A DNA stretch of 64,000 nucleotides. It comes from Cornus controversa. Taxonomy: Eukaryota > Streptophyta > Magnoliopsida > Cornales > Cornaceae. Below the pieces are notes generated by a model, which saw nothing but the letters and a program-made list of their open reading frames with translations, was not told the origin of the DNA and did not search any database. The stretch covers positions 14,255,835 to 14,319,834 of the forward strand of contig CM048847.1 in NCBI GenBank assembly GCA_026545225.1, read 5' to 3'. A program made the position numbers and the translations under genes. Below are positions 1 through 12,113 of the stretch, piece after piece. Position 1 is the first letter of the stretch, and the number at the start of each line of letters is the position of its first letter.

Positions 1-484
1 ACTTGTCCAGATGGTTGAAGTTGGCATAGAGCACCATACGGTTGTGATCATTCATGAGTGCAGCAAGGAATTACTCTTTTCGATTCAGGACGTCCTCACG
101 GTCGAATTAGGCATAAAGCAACGTATAATTCTATGTATGGCACGATTTCACATGGATTGGGACTTTTCGAATCAGGACAAGTCAAACGAAACAAGTTCGA
201 AACCATTGTTGTCATTCTCTATTCTTCTGGACATCCAGATGGTCAATTCTAGCATAAAGCGCCATACGGTTGTCGTCGTGCCTGATTATTGCAAGCAATT
301 GTTCTTTACGACTCAGAACAACTCAAACAAACATGGATGAAGATCGGATCGACATGCTCGTCGTTTCTTTGGGACGCTTTGATGGTTTCATTTAGAAAAA
401 AGCAGCGTACGATTACTATTATGGCACGACTTCTCTTGGAATGTGGTTTTCTAATCATAACAACTCAAATGAAACAAGTTTAAA
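1..484. repeat. Left-edge partial monomer
   Basis: The window opens inside a monomer, at the end of its second subunit (ACTTGTCCAGATGG). It then runs through subunits 3 to 6 to the junction motif before 485. It carries the GAGTGCAGCAAGG form of subunit 3 and the GCAATTGTTCTTTACG form of subunit 5. The array therefore continues to the left of the window. Confidence 0.95.
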
Positions 485-524
485 ATGGTTGTGAGCTTGC
501 TAATTGTTTCCTATAGATGTCCAA

Positions 525-605
525 ACGGTCGAATTTGGAACAAAGCACCATACAGTTGTGATGAAGATCGGATTGACATGTTCGTCACTTCTTTTGGATG
601 CTTTG
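525..605. repeat. Subunit 1 (81 bp), shortened form
   Basis: The head reads ACGGTCGAATTTGG then CACCATAC, homologous to the start of every other subunit. It then jumps to GATGAAGATCGGATTGACAT, which matches the tail of subunit 5 (GATGAAGATCGGATCGACAT). Compared with the full-length subunit 5, it therefore lacks about 60 bp from the middle. The same structure recurs in each copy. Confidence 0.8.
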
Positions 606-747
606 ATGGTCTAATTTGGAAAAAAGAAACTTACGATTCTGATTATGGCACGACTTCTCAAGGAATGGGTTTTTGAATCAGAACAACTCAAACTAAACTT
701 GTTTGAAATCATCGATAGCTTGGGAATTGTTTCTTTTACTTGTCCAG
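606..747. repeat. Subunit 2 (142 bp), full-length form
   Basis: It begins ATGGTCTAATTTGG and contains TTATGGCACGACTTCTCAAG, then GAATCAGAACAACTCAAAC, then the tail TTTCTTTTACTTGTCCAG. It aligns end to end with subunits 4, 5 and 6. A run of three or four G before TTTTTGAATC gives one of the 1-bp length differences between monomers. Another recurrent variant changes the head to CTAATTTAGAAAAAAG, for example near 16077 and 19757. Confidence 0.85.
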
Positions 748-834
748 ATGGTTGAAGTTGGCATAGAGCACCATACGGTTGTGATCATTCATGGGTGCAG
801 TATGGAATTACTCTTTTTGATTCAGGAAGTCCTG
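748..834. repeat. Subunit 3 (87 bp), shortened form
   Basis: The head ATGGTTGAAGTTGG plus CACCATACGG matches the other heads. The following part (TGCAGTATGGAATTACTC to GATTCAGG) matches the middle of subunit 5 (TGCAAGCAATAGTTCTTT to GACTCAG). The tail of about 55 bp is missing, which is a different missing segment from subunit 1. Three common alleles are GGGTGCAGCATGG, GAGTGCAGCAAGG and GGGTGCAGTATGG. Confidence 0.8.
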
Positions 835-974
835 ACGGTTGAATTTGGCATAAAGCAACGCATAATTCTAAGTATGGCACGATTTCACATGGATTGGAAT
901 TTTCGAATCAGGACAAGTCAAACGAAACAAGTTCGAAACTGTTGTTGTCATTCTCTATTTTTCTGGACATCTAG
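835..974. repeat. Subunit 4 (140-141 bp), full-length form
   Basis: It begins ACGGTTGAATTTGGC and contains TATGGCACGATTTCAC, then TTTTCGAATCAGGACAAG, and ends in TCTGGACATCTAG. The homology with subunits 2 and 6 runs through the ATGGCACGA core. GGATTGGGACTTTT versus GGATTGGAATTTT or GGATTGGACTTTT is a second 1-bp length variant. A transition that turns ATGGCACGATTT into ATGGCATGATTT marks one monomer class (for example 11181-11192). Confidence 0.85.
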
Positions 975-1116
975 ATGGTCAATTCTAGCACAAAGCGCCA
1001 TACGGTTGTCGTCATGCCTGATTATTGCAAGCAATAGTTCTTTCGACTCAGAACAACTCAAACAGACATGGATGAAGATCGGATCGACATGCTCGTCGTT
1101 TCTTTGGGACGCTTTG
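975..1116. repeat. Subunit 5 (142-143 bp), full-length form
   Basis: It begins ATGGTCAATTCTAGC, followed by CGCCATACGGTTGTCGTCAT. It keeps both the middle segment (GACTCAGAACAACTCAAAC) missing from subunit 1 and the tail (GATGAAGATCGGATCGACAT) missing from subunit 3. It is therefore the best guide to the ancestral full-length unit. TTCTTTCGACTC versus TTCTTTACGACTC or TTCTTTTTGACTC is the third 1-bp length variant. Confidence 0.85.
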
Positions 1117-1259
1117 ATGGTTTCATTTAGAAAAAAGCAGCGTACGATTACTATTATGGCACGACTTCTCTTGGAATGTGGTTTTCTAATCATAACAACT
1201 CAAATGAAACAAGTTTAAAATGGTTGGTAGCTTGCAAATTGTTTCCTTTAGATGTCGAA
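1117..1259. repeat. Subunit 6 (143 bp), full-length form
   Basis: It begins ATGGTTTCATTTAG and contains TATTATGGCACGACTTCTCT, then CATAACAACTCAAATG, then GTTTAAAATGGTTGGTAGC, and ends in CCTTTAGATGTCGAA. It spans the phase mark used to number monomers. Common alleles are GATTAGTATTATGG, GATTACTATTATGG, GATTAATATTATGG and GATTAGTAGTATGG. They track the multi-monomer blocks. Confidence 0.85.
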
Positions 1260-2292
1260 ACGGTCGAATTTGGAACAAAGCACCATACGGTTGTGATGAA
1301 GATTGGATTGACAGGTTCGTCACTTCTTTTGGATGCTTTGATGGTCTAATTTGGAAAGAAGAAACTTACGATTCTGATTATGACACAACTTCTCAAGCAA
1401 TGGGTTTTTGAATCAGAACAACTGAAACTAAACTTGTTTAAAATCATCGATAGCTTGGGAATTGTTTCTTTTACTTGTCCAGATGGTTGAAGTTGGCATA
1501 GAGCACCATACGGTTGTGATCATTCATGAGTGCAGCAAGGAATTACTCTTTTCGATTCAGGACGTCCTCACGGTCGAATTAGGCATAAAGCAACGTATAA
1601 TTCTATGTATGGCACGATTTCACGTGGATTAGACTTTTCGAATCAGGACAGGTCAAACGAAACAAGTTTAAAACCGTTGTTGTCATTCTCTATTCTTCTG
1701 GACATCCAGATGGTCAATTCTAGCACAAAGCGCCATACGGTTGTGGTCATGCCTTGTTATTGCAAGGAATTGTTCTTTTTGACTCAGAACAACTCAAACA
1801 AACATGGATGAAGATCGGATCGACATGCTCGTCGTTTCTTTGGGACCCTTTGATGGTTTCATTTAGAAAAAAGTAGCGTACGATTAATATTATGGCAAGA
1901 CTTCTCTTGGAATGTGGTTTTCTAATCAAAACAACTCAAATGAAACAAGTTTAAAATGGTTGGTAGCTTACAAATTGTTTCCTTTAGATGTCCAAACGGT
2001 CGAATTTGGAACAAAGCACCATTCGATTGTGATGAAGATCGGATTGACATGTTCGTCACTTCTTTTGGATGCTTTGATGGTCTAATTTGGAAAAAAGAAA
2101 CTTACGATTCTGATTATGGCACGACTTCTGAAGGAATGGGTTTTTGAATCAGAACAAATCAAACAAAACTTGTTTAAAATCCTCGATAGCTTGGGAATTG
2201 TTTCTTTTACTTGTCCATATGGTTGAAGTTGGCATAGAGCACCATACGGTTGTGATCATTCTTGGGTGCAGCATGGAATTACTCTTTTCGAT

Positions 2293-2306
2293 TCAGGACG
2301 TCCTGA
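2293..2306. repeat. 14-bp perfect palindrome in subunit 3/4 junction (representative)
   Basis: TCAGGACGTCCTGA reads identically on both strands and straddles the boundary between subunits 3 and 4. It recurs once per monomer in many copies. In copies reading CCTCACGG or CCTAATGG only the inner 10 bp remain symmetric. In copies reading CAGGAAGTCC (for example around 826-832) the centre is broken. Whether it has any role as a protein site or breakpoint is unknown. Confidence 0.7.
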
Positions 2307-4902
2307 CGGTTGAATTTGGCATAAAGCAACGTATAATTCTAGGTATGGCACGATTTCACGTGGATTGGACTTTTCGAATCAGGACAAGTCAAACGAAACA
2401 AGTTCGAAACCGTTGTTGTCATTCTCTATTCTTCTGGACATCCAGATGGTCAGTTCTAGCACAAAGCGCCATACGGTTGTCGTCATGCCTGATTATTACA
2501 AGCGATAGTTTTTTTGACTCAGAACAACTCAAACAAACATGGATGAAGATCGGATCGACATGCTCGTCGTTTCTTTGGGACGCTTTGACGGTTTCATTTA
2601 GAAAAAAGTAGCGTACGATTAGTATTATGGCACGACTTCTCTTGGAATGTGGTTTCTAATCATAACAACTCAAATGAAACAAGTTTAAAATGGTTGGTAG
2701 CTTGCAAATTGTTTCCTTTAGATGTCGAAACGGTCGAATTTGGAACCAAGCACCATACGGTTGTGATGAAGATCGGATTGACATGTTCGTCACTTCTTTT
2801 GGATGCTTTGATGGTCTAATTTGGAAAAAAGAAACTTACGATTCTGATTATGACACAACTTCTCAAGGAATGGGGTTTTTGAATCAGAACAACTGAAACT
2901 AAACTTGTTTAAAATCATCGATAGCTTGGGAATTGTTTCTTTTACTTGTCCAGATGGTTGAAGTTGGCATAGAGCACCATACGGTTGTGATCATTCATGG
3001 GTGCAGCAAGGAATTACTCTTTTCGATTCAGGACGTCCTCACGGTCGAATTAGGCATAAAGCAACGTATAATTCTATGTATGGCACGATTTCACGTGGAT
3101 TGGGACTTTTCGAATCAGGACAAGTCAAACGAAACAAGTTCGAAACCATTGTTGTCATTCTCTATTCTTCTGGACATCCAGATGGTCAATTCTAGCATAA
3201 AGCGCCATACGATTGTCGTCGTGCCTGATTATTGCAAGCAATTGTTCTTTACGACTCAGAACAACTCAAACAAACATGGATGAAGATCGGATCGACATGC
3301 TCGTCGTTTCTTTGGGACGCTTTGATGGTTTCATTTAGAAAAAAGCAGCGTACGATTACTATTATGGCACGACTTCTCTTGGAATGTGGTTTTCTAATCA
3401 TAACAACTCAAATGAAACAAGTTTAAAATGGTTGGTAGCTTGCAAATTGTTTCCTTTAGATGTCGAAACGGTCGAATTTGGAACCAAGCACCATACGGTT
3501 GTGATGAAGATCGGATTGACATGTTCGTCACTTCTTTTGGATGCTTTGATGGTCTAATTTGGAAAAAAGAAACTTACGATTCTGATTATGACACAACTTC
3601 TCAAGGAATGGGGTTTTTGAATTAGAACAACTGAAACTAAACTTGTTTAAAATCATCGATAGCTTGGGAATTGTTTCTTTTACTTGTCCAGATGGTTGAA
3701 GTTGGCATAGAGCACCATACGGTTGTGATCATTCATGAGTGCAGCAAGGAATTACTCTTTTCGATTCAGGACGTCCTCACGGTCGAATTAGGCATAAAGC
3801 AACGTATAATTCTATGTATGGCACGATTTCACGTGGATTGGGACTTTTCGAATCAGGACAAGTCAAACGAAACAAGTTCGAAACCATTGTTGTCATTCTC
3901 TATTCTTCTGGACATCCAGATGGTCAATTCTAGCATAAAGCGCCATACGATTGTCGTCGTGCCTGATTATTGCAAGCAATTGTTCTTTACGACTCAGAAC
4001 AACTCAAACAAACATGGATGAAGATCGGATCGACTTGCTCGTCGTTTCTTTGGGACCCTTTGATGGTTTCATTTAGAAAAAAGTAGCGTACGATTAATAT
4101 TATCGCAAGACTTCTCTTGGAATGTGGTTTTCTAATCAAAACAACTCAAATGAAACAAGTTTAAAATGGTTGGTAGCTTGCAAATTGTTTCCTTTAGATG
4201 TCCAAACGGTCGAATTTGGAACCAAGCACCATACGGTTGTGATGAAGATCGGATTGACATGTTCGTCACTTCTTTTGGATGCTTTGATGGTCTAATTTGG
4301 AAAGAAGAAACTTACGATTCTGATTATGACACAACTTCTCAAGCAATGGGGTTTTTGAATCAGAACAACTGAAACTAAACTTGTTTAAAATCATCGATAG
4401 CTTGGGAATTGTTTCTTTTACTTGTCCAGATGGTTGAAGTTGGCATAGAGCACCATACGGTTGTGATCATTCTTGGGTGCAGCATGGAATTACTCTTTTC
4501 GATTCAGGACGTCCTGACGGTTGAATTTGGCATAAAGCAACGTATAATTCTAGGTATGGCACGATTTCACGTGGATTGGACTTTTCGAATCAGGACAAGT
4601 CAAACGAAACAAGTTCAAAACCGTTGTTGTCATTCTCTATTCTTCTGGACATCCAGATGGTCAATTCTAGCACAAAGCGCCATACGGTTGTGGTCATGCC
4701 TGGTTATTGCAAGGAATTGTTCTTTTTGACTCAGAACAACTCAAACAAACATGGATGAAGATCGGATCGACATGCTCGTCGTTTCTTTGGGACCCTTTGA
4801 TGGTTTCATTTAGAAAAAAGTAGCGTACGATTAATATTATGGCAAGACTTCTCTTGGAATGTGGTTTTCTAATCAAAACAACTCAAATGAAACAAGTTTA
4901 AA

Positions 4903-7111
4903 ATGGTTGGTAGCTTACAAATTGTTTCCTTTAGATGTCCAAACGGTCGAATTTGGAACAAAGCACCATACGATTGTGATGAAGATCGGATTGGCATGTA
5001 CGTCACTTCTTTTGGATGCTTTGATGGTCTAATTTGGAAAAAAGAAACTTACGATTCTGATTATGGCACGACTTCTCAAGGAATGGGTTTTTGAATCAGA
5101 ACAACTGAAACTAAACTTGTTTAAAATCATCGATAGCTTGGGAATTGTTTCTTTTACTTGTCCAGATGGTTGAAGTTGGCATAGAGCACCATACGGTTGT
5201 GATCATTCATGAGTGCAGCAAGGAATTACTCTTTTCGATTCAGGACGTCCTCACGGTCGAATTAGGCATAAAGCAACGTATAATTCTATGTATGGCACGA
5301 TTTCACGTGGATTGGGACTTTTCGAATCAGGACAAGTCAAACGAAACAAGTTCGAAACCATTGTTGTCATTCTCTATTCTTCTGGACATCCAGATGGTCA
5401 ATTCTAGCATAAAGCGCCATACGATTGTCGTCGTGCCTGATTATTGCAAGCAATTGTTCTTTACGACTCAGAACAACTCAAACAAACATGGATGAAGATC
5501 GGATCGACATGCTCGTCGTTTCTTTGGGACGCTTTGACGGTTTCATTTAGAAAAAAGTACCGTACGATTAGTATTATGGCACGACTTCTCTTGGAATGTG
5601 GTTTTCTAATCATAACAACTCAAATGAAACAAGTTTAAAATGGTTGGTAGCTTGCAAATTGTTTCCTTTAGATGTCGAAACGGTCGAATTTGGAACCAAG
5701 CACCATACGGTTGTGATGAAGATCGGATTGACATTTTCGTCACTTCTTTTGGATGCTTTGATGGTCTAATTTGGAAAAAAGAAACTTACGATTCTGATTA
5801 TGACACAACTTCTCAAGGAATGGGGTTTTTGAATCAGAACAACTGAAACTAAACTTGTTTAAAATCATCGATAGCTTGGGAATTGTTTCTTTTACTTGTC
5901 CAGATGGTTGAAGTTGGCATAGAGCACCATACGGTTGTGATCATTCATGAGTGCAGCAAGGAATTACTCTTTTCGATTCAGGACGTCCTCACGGTCGAAT
6001 TAGGCATAAAGCAACGTATAATTCTATGTATGGCACGATTTCACGTGGATTGGGACTTTTCGAATCAGGACAAGTCAAACGAAACAAGTTCGAAACCATT
6101 GTTGTCATTCTCTATTCTTCTGGACATCCAGATGGTCAATTCTAGCATAAAGCGCCATACGGTTGTCGTCGTGCCTGATTATTGCAAGCAATTGTTCTTT
6201 ACGACTCAGAACAACTCAAACAAACATGGATGAAGATCGGATCGACATGCTCGTCGTTTCTTTGGGACCCTTTGATGGTTTCATTTAGAAAAAAGTAGCG
6301 TACGATTAATATTATGGCAAGACTTCTCTTGGAATGTGGTTTTCTAATCAAAACAACTCAAATGAAACAAGTTTAAAATGGTTGGTAGCTTACAAATTAT
6401 TTCCTTTAGATGTCCAAACGGTCGAATTTGGAACAAAGCACCATACGATTGTGATGAAGATCGGATTGGCATGTACGTCACTTCTTTTGGATGCTTTGAT
6501 GGTCTAATTTGGAAAAAAGAAACTTACGATTCTGATTATGGCACGACTTCTCAAGGAATGGGTTTTTGAATCAGAACAACTCAAACTAAACTTGTTTAAA
6601 ATCCTCGATAGCTTGGGAATTGTTTCTTTTACTTGTCCAGATGGTTGAAGTTGGCATAGAGCACCATACGGTTGTGATCATTCATGGGTGCAGCATGGAA
6701 TTACTCTTTTCGATTCAGGACGTCCTGACGGTTGAATTTGGCATAAAGCAACGTATAATTCTAGGTATGGCACGATTTCACGTGGATTGGACTTTTCGAA
6801 TCAGGACAAGTCAAACGAAACAAGTTCGAAACCGTTGTTGTCATTCTCTATTTTTCTGGACATCCAGATGGTCAGTTCTAGCACAAAGCGCCATACGGTT
6901 GTCGTCATGCCAGATTATTACAAGCGATAGTTTTTTTGACTCAGAACAACTCAAAAAACATGGATGAAGATCGGATCGACATGCTCGTCGTTTCTTTGGG
7001 ACCCTTTGATGGTTTCATTTAGAAAAAAGTAGCGTACGATTAGTATTATGGCACGACTTCTCTTGGAATGTGGTTTTCTAATCATAACAACTCAAATGAA
7101 ACAAGTTTAAA
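4903..7111. repeat. Local two-monomer duplication, offset 1,475 bp
   Basis: The monomers starting at 4903 and 6378 share a private variant, TTGGCATGTACGTCAC, at 4991 and 6466. Every other copy reads TTGACA followed by another sequence at that place. The monomer between them starts at 5640. The offset equals two monomers, which suggests a local two-unit duplication. The copy starting at 6378 is 734 bp because CTCAAAAAACATGG near 6950 lacks one base. Confidence 0.7.
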
Positions 7112-7696
7112 ATGGTTGGTAGCTTGCAAATTGTTTCCTTTAGATGTCCAAACGGTCGAATTTGGAACCAAGCACCATACGGTTGTGATGAAGATCGGAT
7201 TGACATATTCGTCACTTCTTTTGGATGCTTTGATGGTCTAATTTGGAAAAAAGAAACTTACGATTCTGATTACGACACAACTTCTCAAGGAATGGGGTTT
7301 TTGAATCAGAACAACTGAAACTAAACTTGTTTAAAATCATCGATAGCTTGGGAATTGTTTCTTTTACTTGTCCAGATGGTTGAAGTTGGCATAGAGCACC
7401 ATACGGTTGTGATCATTCATGAGTGCAGCAAGGAATTACTCTTTTCGATTCAGGACGTCCTCACGGTCGAATTAGGCATAAAGCAACGTATAATTCTATG
7501 TATGGCACGATTTCACGTTGATTGGACTTTTCGAATCCGGACAGGTCGAACGAAACAAGTTCAAAACCGTTGTTGTCATTCTCTATTCTTCTAGACATCC
7601 AGATGGTCAATTCTAGCACAAAGCACCATACGGTTATGGTCATGCCTGGTTATTGCAAGGAATTGTTCTTTTCGACTCAGAACAACTCAAAAAAAC

Positions 7697-10600
7697 ATGG
7701 ATGAAGATCGGATCGACATGCTCGTCGTTTCTTTGGGACGCTTTGATGGTTTCATTTAGAAAAAAGCAGCGTACGATTAGTATTATGGCACGACTTCTCT
7801 TGGAATGTGGTTTTCTAATCATAACAACTCAAATGAAACAAGTTTAAAATGGTTGTGAGCTTGCTAATTGTTTCCTTTAGATGTCCAAACGGTCGAATTT
7901 GGAACAAAGCACCATACGGTTGTGATGAAGATCGGATTGACATGTTCGTCACTTCTTTTGGATGCTTTGATGGTCTAATTTGGAAAAAAGAAACTTACGA
8001 TTCTGATTATGGCACGACTTCTCAAGGAATGGGTTTTTGAATCAGAACAACTCAAACTGAACTTGTTTGAAATCATCGATAGCTTGGGAATTGTTTCTTT
8101 TACTTGTCCAGATGGTTGAAGTTGGCATAGAGCACCATACGGTTGTGATCATTCATGGGTGCAGAGTGGAATTACTCTTTTTGATTCAGGAAGTCCTGAC
8201 GGTTGAATTTGGCATAAAGCAACGTATAATTCTAAGTATGGCACGATTTCACATGGATTGGAATTTTCGAATCAGGACAAGTCAAACGAAACAAGTTCGA
8301 AACAGTTGTTGTCATTCTCTATTTTTCTGGACATCTAGATGGTCAATTCTAGCACAAAGCGCCATACGGTTGTCGTCATGCCTGATTATTGCAAGCAATA
8401 GTTCTTTCGACTCAGAACAACTCAAACAGACATGGATGAAGATCGGATCGACATGCTCGTCGTTTCTTTGGGACGCTTTGATGGTTTCATTTAGAAAAAA
8501 GCAGCGTATGATTACTATTATGGCACGACTTCTCTTGGAATGTGGTTTTCTAATCATAACAACTCAAATGAAACAAGTTTAAAATGGTTGGTAGCTTGCA
8601 AATTGTTTCCTTTAGATGTCCAAACGGTCGAATTTGGAACAAAGCACCATACGGTTGTGATGAAGATTGGATTGACAGGTTCGTCACTTCTTTTGGATGC
8701 TTTGATGGTCTAATTTGGAAAGAAGAAACTTACGATTCTGATTATGACACAACTTCTCAAGCAATGGGGTTTTTGAATCAGAACAACTGAAACTAAACTT
8801 GTTTAAAATCATCGATAGCTTGGGAATTGTTTCTTTTACTTGTCCAGATGGTTGAAGTTGGCATAGAGCACCATACGGTTGTGATCATTCATGAGTGCAG
8901 CAAGGAATTACTCTTTTCGATTCAGGACGTCCTCACGGTCAAATTAGGCATAAAGCAACGTATAATTCTATGTATGGCACGATTTCACGTGGATTAGACT
9001 TTTCGAATCAGGGCAGGTCAAACGAAACAAGTTCAAAACCGTTGTTGTCATTCTCTATTCTTCTGGACATCCAGATGGTCAATTCTAGCACAAAGCGCCA
9101 TACGGTTGTGGTCATGCCTTGTTATTGCAAGGAATTGTTCTTTTTGACTCAGAACAACTCAAACAAACATGGATGAAGATCGGATCGACATGCTCGTCGT
9201 TTCTTTGGGACGCTTTGATGGTTTCATTTAGAAAAAAGCAGCGTACGATTAGTATTATGGCACGACTTCTCTTGGAATGTGGTTTTCTAATCATAACAAC
9301 TCAAATGAAACAAGTTTAAAATGGTTGGTAGCTTGCAAATTGTTTCCTTTAGATGTCGAAACGGTCGAATTTGGAACACAGCACCATACGGTTGTGATGA
9401 AGATTGGATTGACAGGTTCGTCACTTCTTTTGGATGCTTTGATGGTCTAATTTGGAAAGAAGAAACTTACGATTCTGATTATGACACAACTTCTCAAGCA
9501 ATGGGGTTTTTGAATCAGAACAACTGAAACTAAACTTGTTTAAAATCATCGATAGCTTGGGAATTGTTTCTTTTACTTGTCCAGATGGTTGAAGTTGGCA
9601 TAGAGCACCATACGGTTGTGATCATTCTTGGGTGCAGCATGGAATTACTCTTTTCGATTCAGGACGTCCTGACGGTTGAATTTGGCATAAAGCAACGTAT
9701 AATTCTAGGTATGGCACGATTTCACGTGGATTGGACTTTTCGAATCAGGACAAGTCAAACGAAACAAGTTCAAAACCGTTGTTGTCATTCTCTATTCTTC
9801 TGGGCATCCAGATGGTCAATTCTAGCACAAAGCGCCATACGGTTGTGGTCATGCCTGGTTATTGCAAGGAATTGTTCTTTTTGACTCAGAACAACTCAAA
9901 CAAACATGGATGAAGATCGGATCGACATGCTCGTCGTTTCTTTGGGACCCTTTGATGGTTTCATTTAGAAAAAAGTAGCGTACGATTAATATTATGGCAA
10001 GACTTCTCTTGGAATCTGGTTTTCTAATCAAAACAACTCAAATGAAACAAGTTTAAAATGGTTGGTAGCTTACAAATTGTTTCCTTTAGATGTCCAAACG
10101 GTCGAATTTGGAACAAAGCCCCATTCGATTGTGATGAAGATCGGATTGACATGTTCGTCACTTCTTTTGGATGCTTTGATGGTCTAATTTGGAAAAAAGA
10201 AACTTACGATTCTGATTATGGCACGACTTCTGAAGGAATGGGTTTTTGAATCAGAACAAATCAAACAAAACTTGTTTAAAATCCTCGATAGCTTGGGAAT
10301 TGTTTCTTTTACTTGTCCATATGGTTGAAGTTGGCATAGAGCACCATACGGTTGTGATCATTCTTGGGTGCAGCATGGAATTACTCTTTTCGATTCAGGA
10401 CGTCCTGACGGTTGAATTTGGCATAAAGCAACGTATAATTCTAGGTATGGCACGATTTCACGTGGATTGGACTTTTCGAATCAGGACAAGTCAAACGAAA
10501 CAAGTTCGAAACCGTTGTTGTCATTCTCTATTCTTCTGGACATCCAGATGGTCAGTTCTAGCACAAAGCGCCATACGGTTGTCGTCATGCCTGATTATTA

Positions 10601-11419
10601 CAAGCGATAGTTTTTTTGACTCAGAACAACTCAAACAAACATGGATGAAGATCGGATCGACATGCTCGTCGTTTCTTTGGGACGCTTTGACGGTTTCATT
10701 TAGAAAAAAGTAGCGTACGATTAGTATTATGGCACGACTTCTCTTGGAATGTGGTTTTCTAATCATAACAACTCAAATGAAACAAGTTTAAAATGGTTGG
10801 TAGCTTACAAATTATTTCCTTTAGATGTCCAAACGGTCGAATTTGGAACAAAGCACCATACGATTGTGATGAAGATCGGATTGACATGTTCGTCACTTCT
10901 TTTGGATGCTTTGATGGTCTAATTTGGAAAAAAGAAACTTACGATTCTGATTATGGCACGACTTCTCAAGGAATCGGTTTTTGAATCAGAACAACTCAAA
11001 CTAAACTTGTTTAAAATCCTCGATAGCTTGGGAATTGTTTCTTTTACTTGTCCAGATGGTTGAAGTTGGCATAGAGCACCATACGGTTGTGATCATTCAT
11101 GGGTGCAGCATGGAATTACTCTTTTCGATTCAGGACGTCCTGACGGTTGAATTTGGCATAAAGCAACGTATAATTCTAGGTATGGCATGATTTCACGTGG
11201 ATTGGACTTTTCGAATCAGGACAAGTCAAACGAAACAAGTTCGAAACCGTTGTTGTCATTCTCTATTTTTCTGGACATCCAGATGGTCAGTTCTAGCACA
11301 AAGCGCCATACGGTTGTCGTCATGCCTGATTATTACAAGCGATAGTTTTTTTGACTCAGAACAACTCAAACAAACATGGATGAAGATCGGATCGACATGC
11401 TCGTCGTTTCTTTGGGACG
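7697..11419. repeat. Six-monomer block, copy 1 (offset 4,417 bp)
   Basis: About 3.7 kb matches the stretch beginning 4,417 bp downstream with only scattered substitutions. Shared marks include GGGTGCAGAGTGG near 8157, CGGTCAAATTAGG near 8937, AATCAGGGCAGG near 9006, and TTCTGGGCATCC near 9802. The match ends near 11419, where this copy reads GGGACGCTTTGATGG and the other reads GGGACCCTTTGATGG. Confidence 0.8.
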
Positions 11420-12113
11420 CTTTGATGGTTTCATTTAGAAAAAAGTAGCGTACGATTAGTATTATGGCACGACTTCTCTTGGAATGTGGTTTTCTAATCA
11501 TAACAACTCAAATGAAACAAGTTTAAAATGGTTGGTAGCTTACAAATTGTTTCCTTTAGATGTCCAAACGGTCGAATTTGGAACCAAGCACCATACGGTT
11601 GTGATGAAGATCGGATTGACATGTTCGTCACTTCTTTTGGATGCTTTGATGGTCTAATTTGGAAAAAAGAAACTTACGATTCTGATTACGACACGACTTC
11701 TCAAGGAATGGGGTTTTTGAATCTAAACAACTCAAACAAAACTTGTTTAAAATCATCGATAGCTTGGGAATTGTTTCTTTTACTTTTCCAGATGGTTGAA
11801 GTTGGCATAGAGCACCATACGGTTGTGATCATTCATGAGTGCAGCAAGGAATTACTATTTTTGATTCAGGACGTCCTGATGGTTGAATTTGGCATAAAGC
11901 AATGTATAATTCTAAGTATGGCACGATTTCACGTGGATTGGGACTTTTCGAATCAGGACAAGTCAAACGAAACAAGTTCGAAACCATTGTTGTCATTCTC
12001 TATTCTTCTGGACATCCAGATGGTCAATTCTAGCATAAAGCGCCATACGGTTGTCGTCGTGCCTGATTATTGCAAGCAATTGTTCTTTACGACTCAGAAC
12101 AACTCAAACAAAC

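Larger units (their letters stand above)
485..1219. repeat. Reference 735-bp monomer (phase arbitrary)
   Basis: This first complete copy is used here to define the internal structure. Related landmarks lie at 525, 606, 748, 835, 975 and 1117, and the next copy resumes at 1260. The spacings are 81, 142, 87, 140, 142 and 143 bp, which sum to 735. The copy carries two rare variants, CCTATAGATG near 511 and CATACAGTTG near 550, that recur only in the monomers starting at 38037, 43923 and 63068. No coding role is supported: stop codons occur at homologous positions in sibling subunits, for example the TAG in TTCATTTAG of subunit 6. Confidence 0.95.

Noticed and set aside
482..488. Possible promoter signal TTTAAAATGG before an ATG in each monomer
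   Set aside because: It is simply part of subunit 6 and the ATG leads to a short frame ended by a stop in most copies. Used here only as a phase mark.
948..1193. Recurring minus-strand open frame of 81 codons
   Set aside because: It is the reverse complement of subunits 5 and 6 and recurs only because the DNA repeats. No start context or family match is apparent.
2289..2305. CENP-B box (TTCG, four bases, A, two bases, CGGG)
   Set aside because: TTCGATTCAGGACGT and TTCGAATCAGGACAAG keep the TTCG and the A at the right spacing but lack the CGGG core. The canonical motif was not found by eye.
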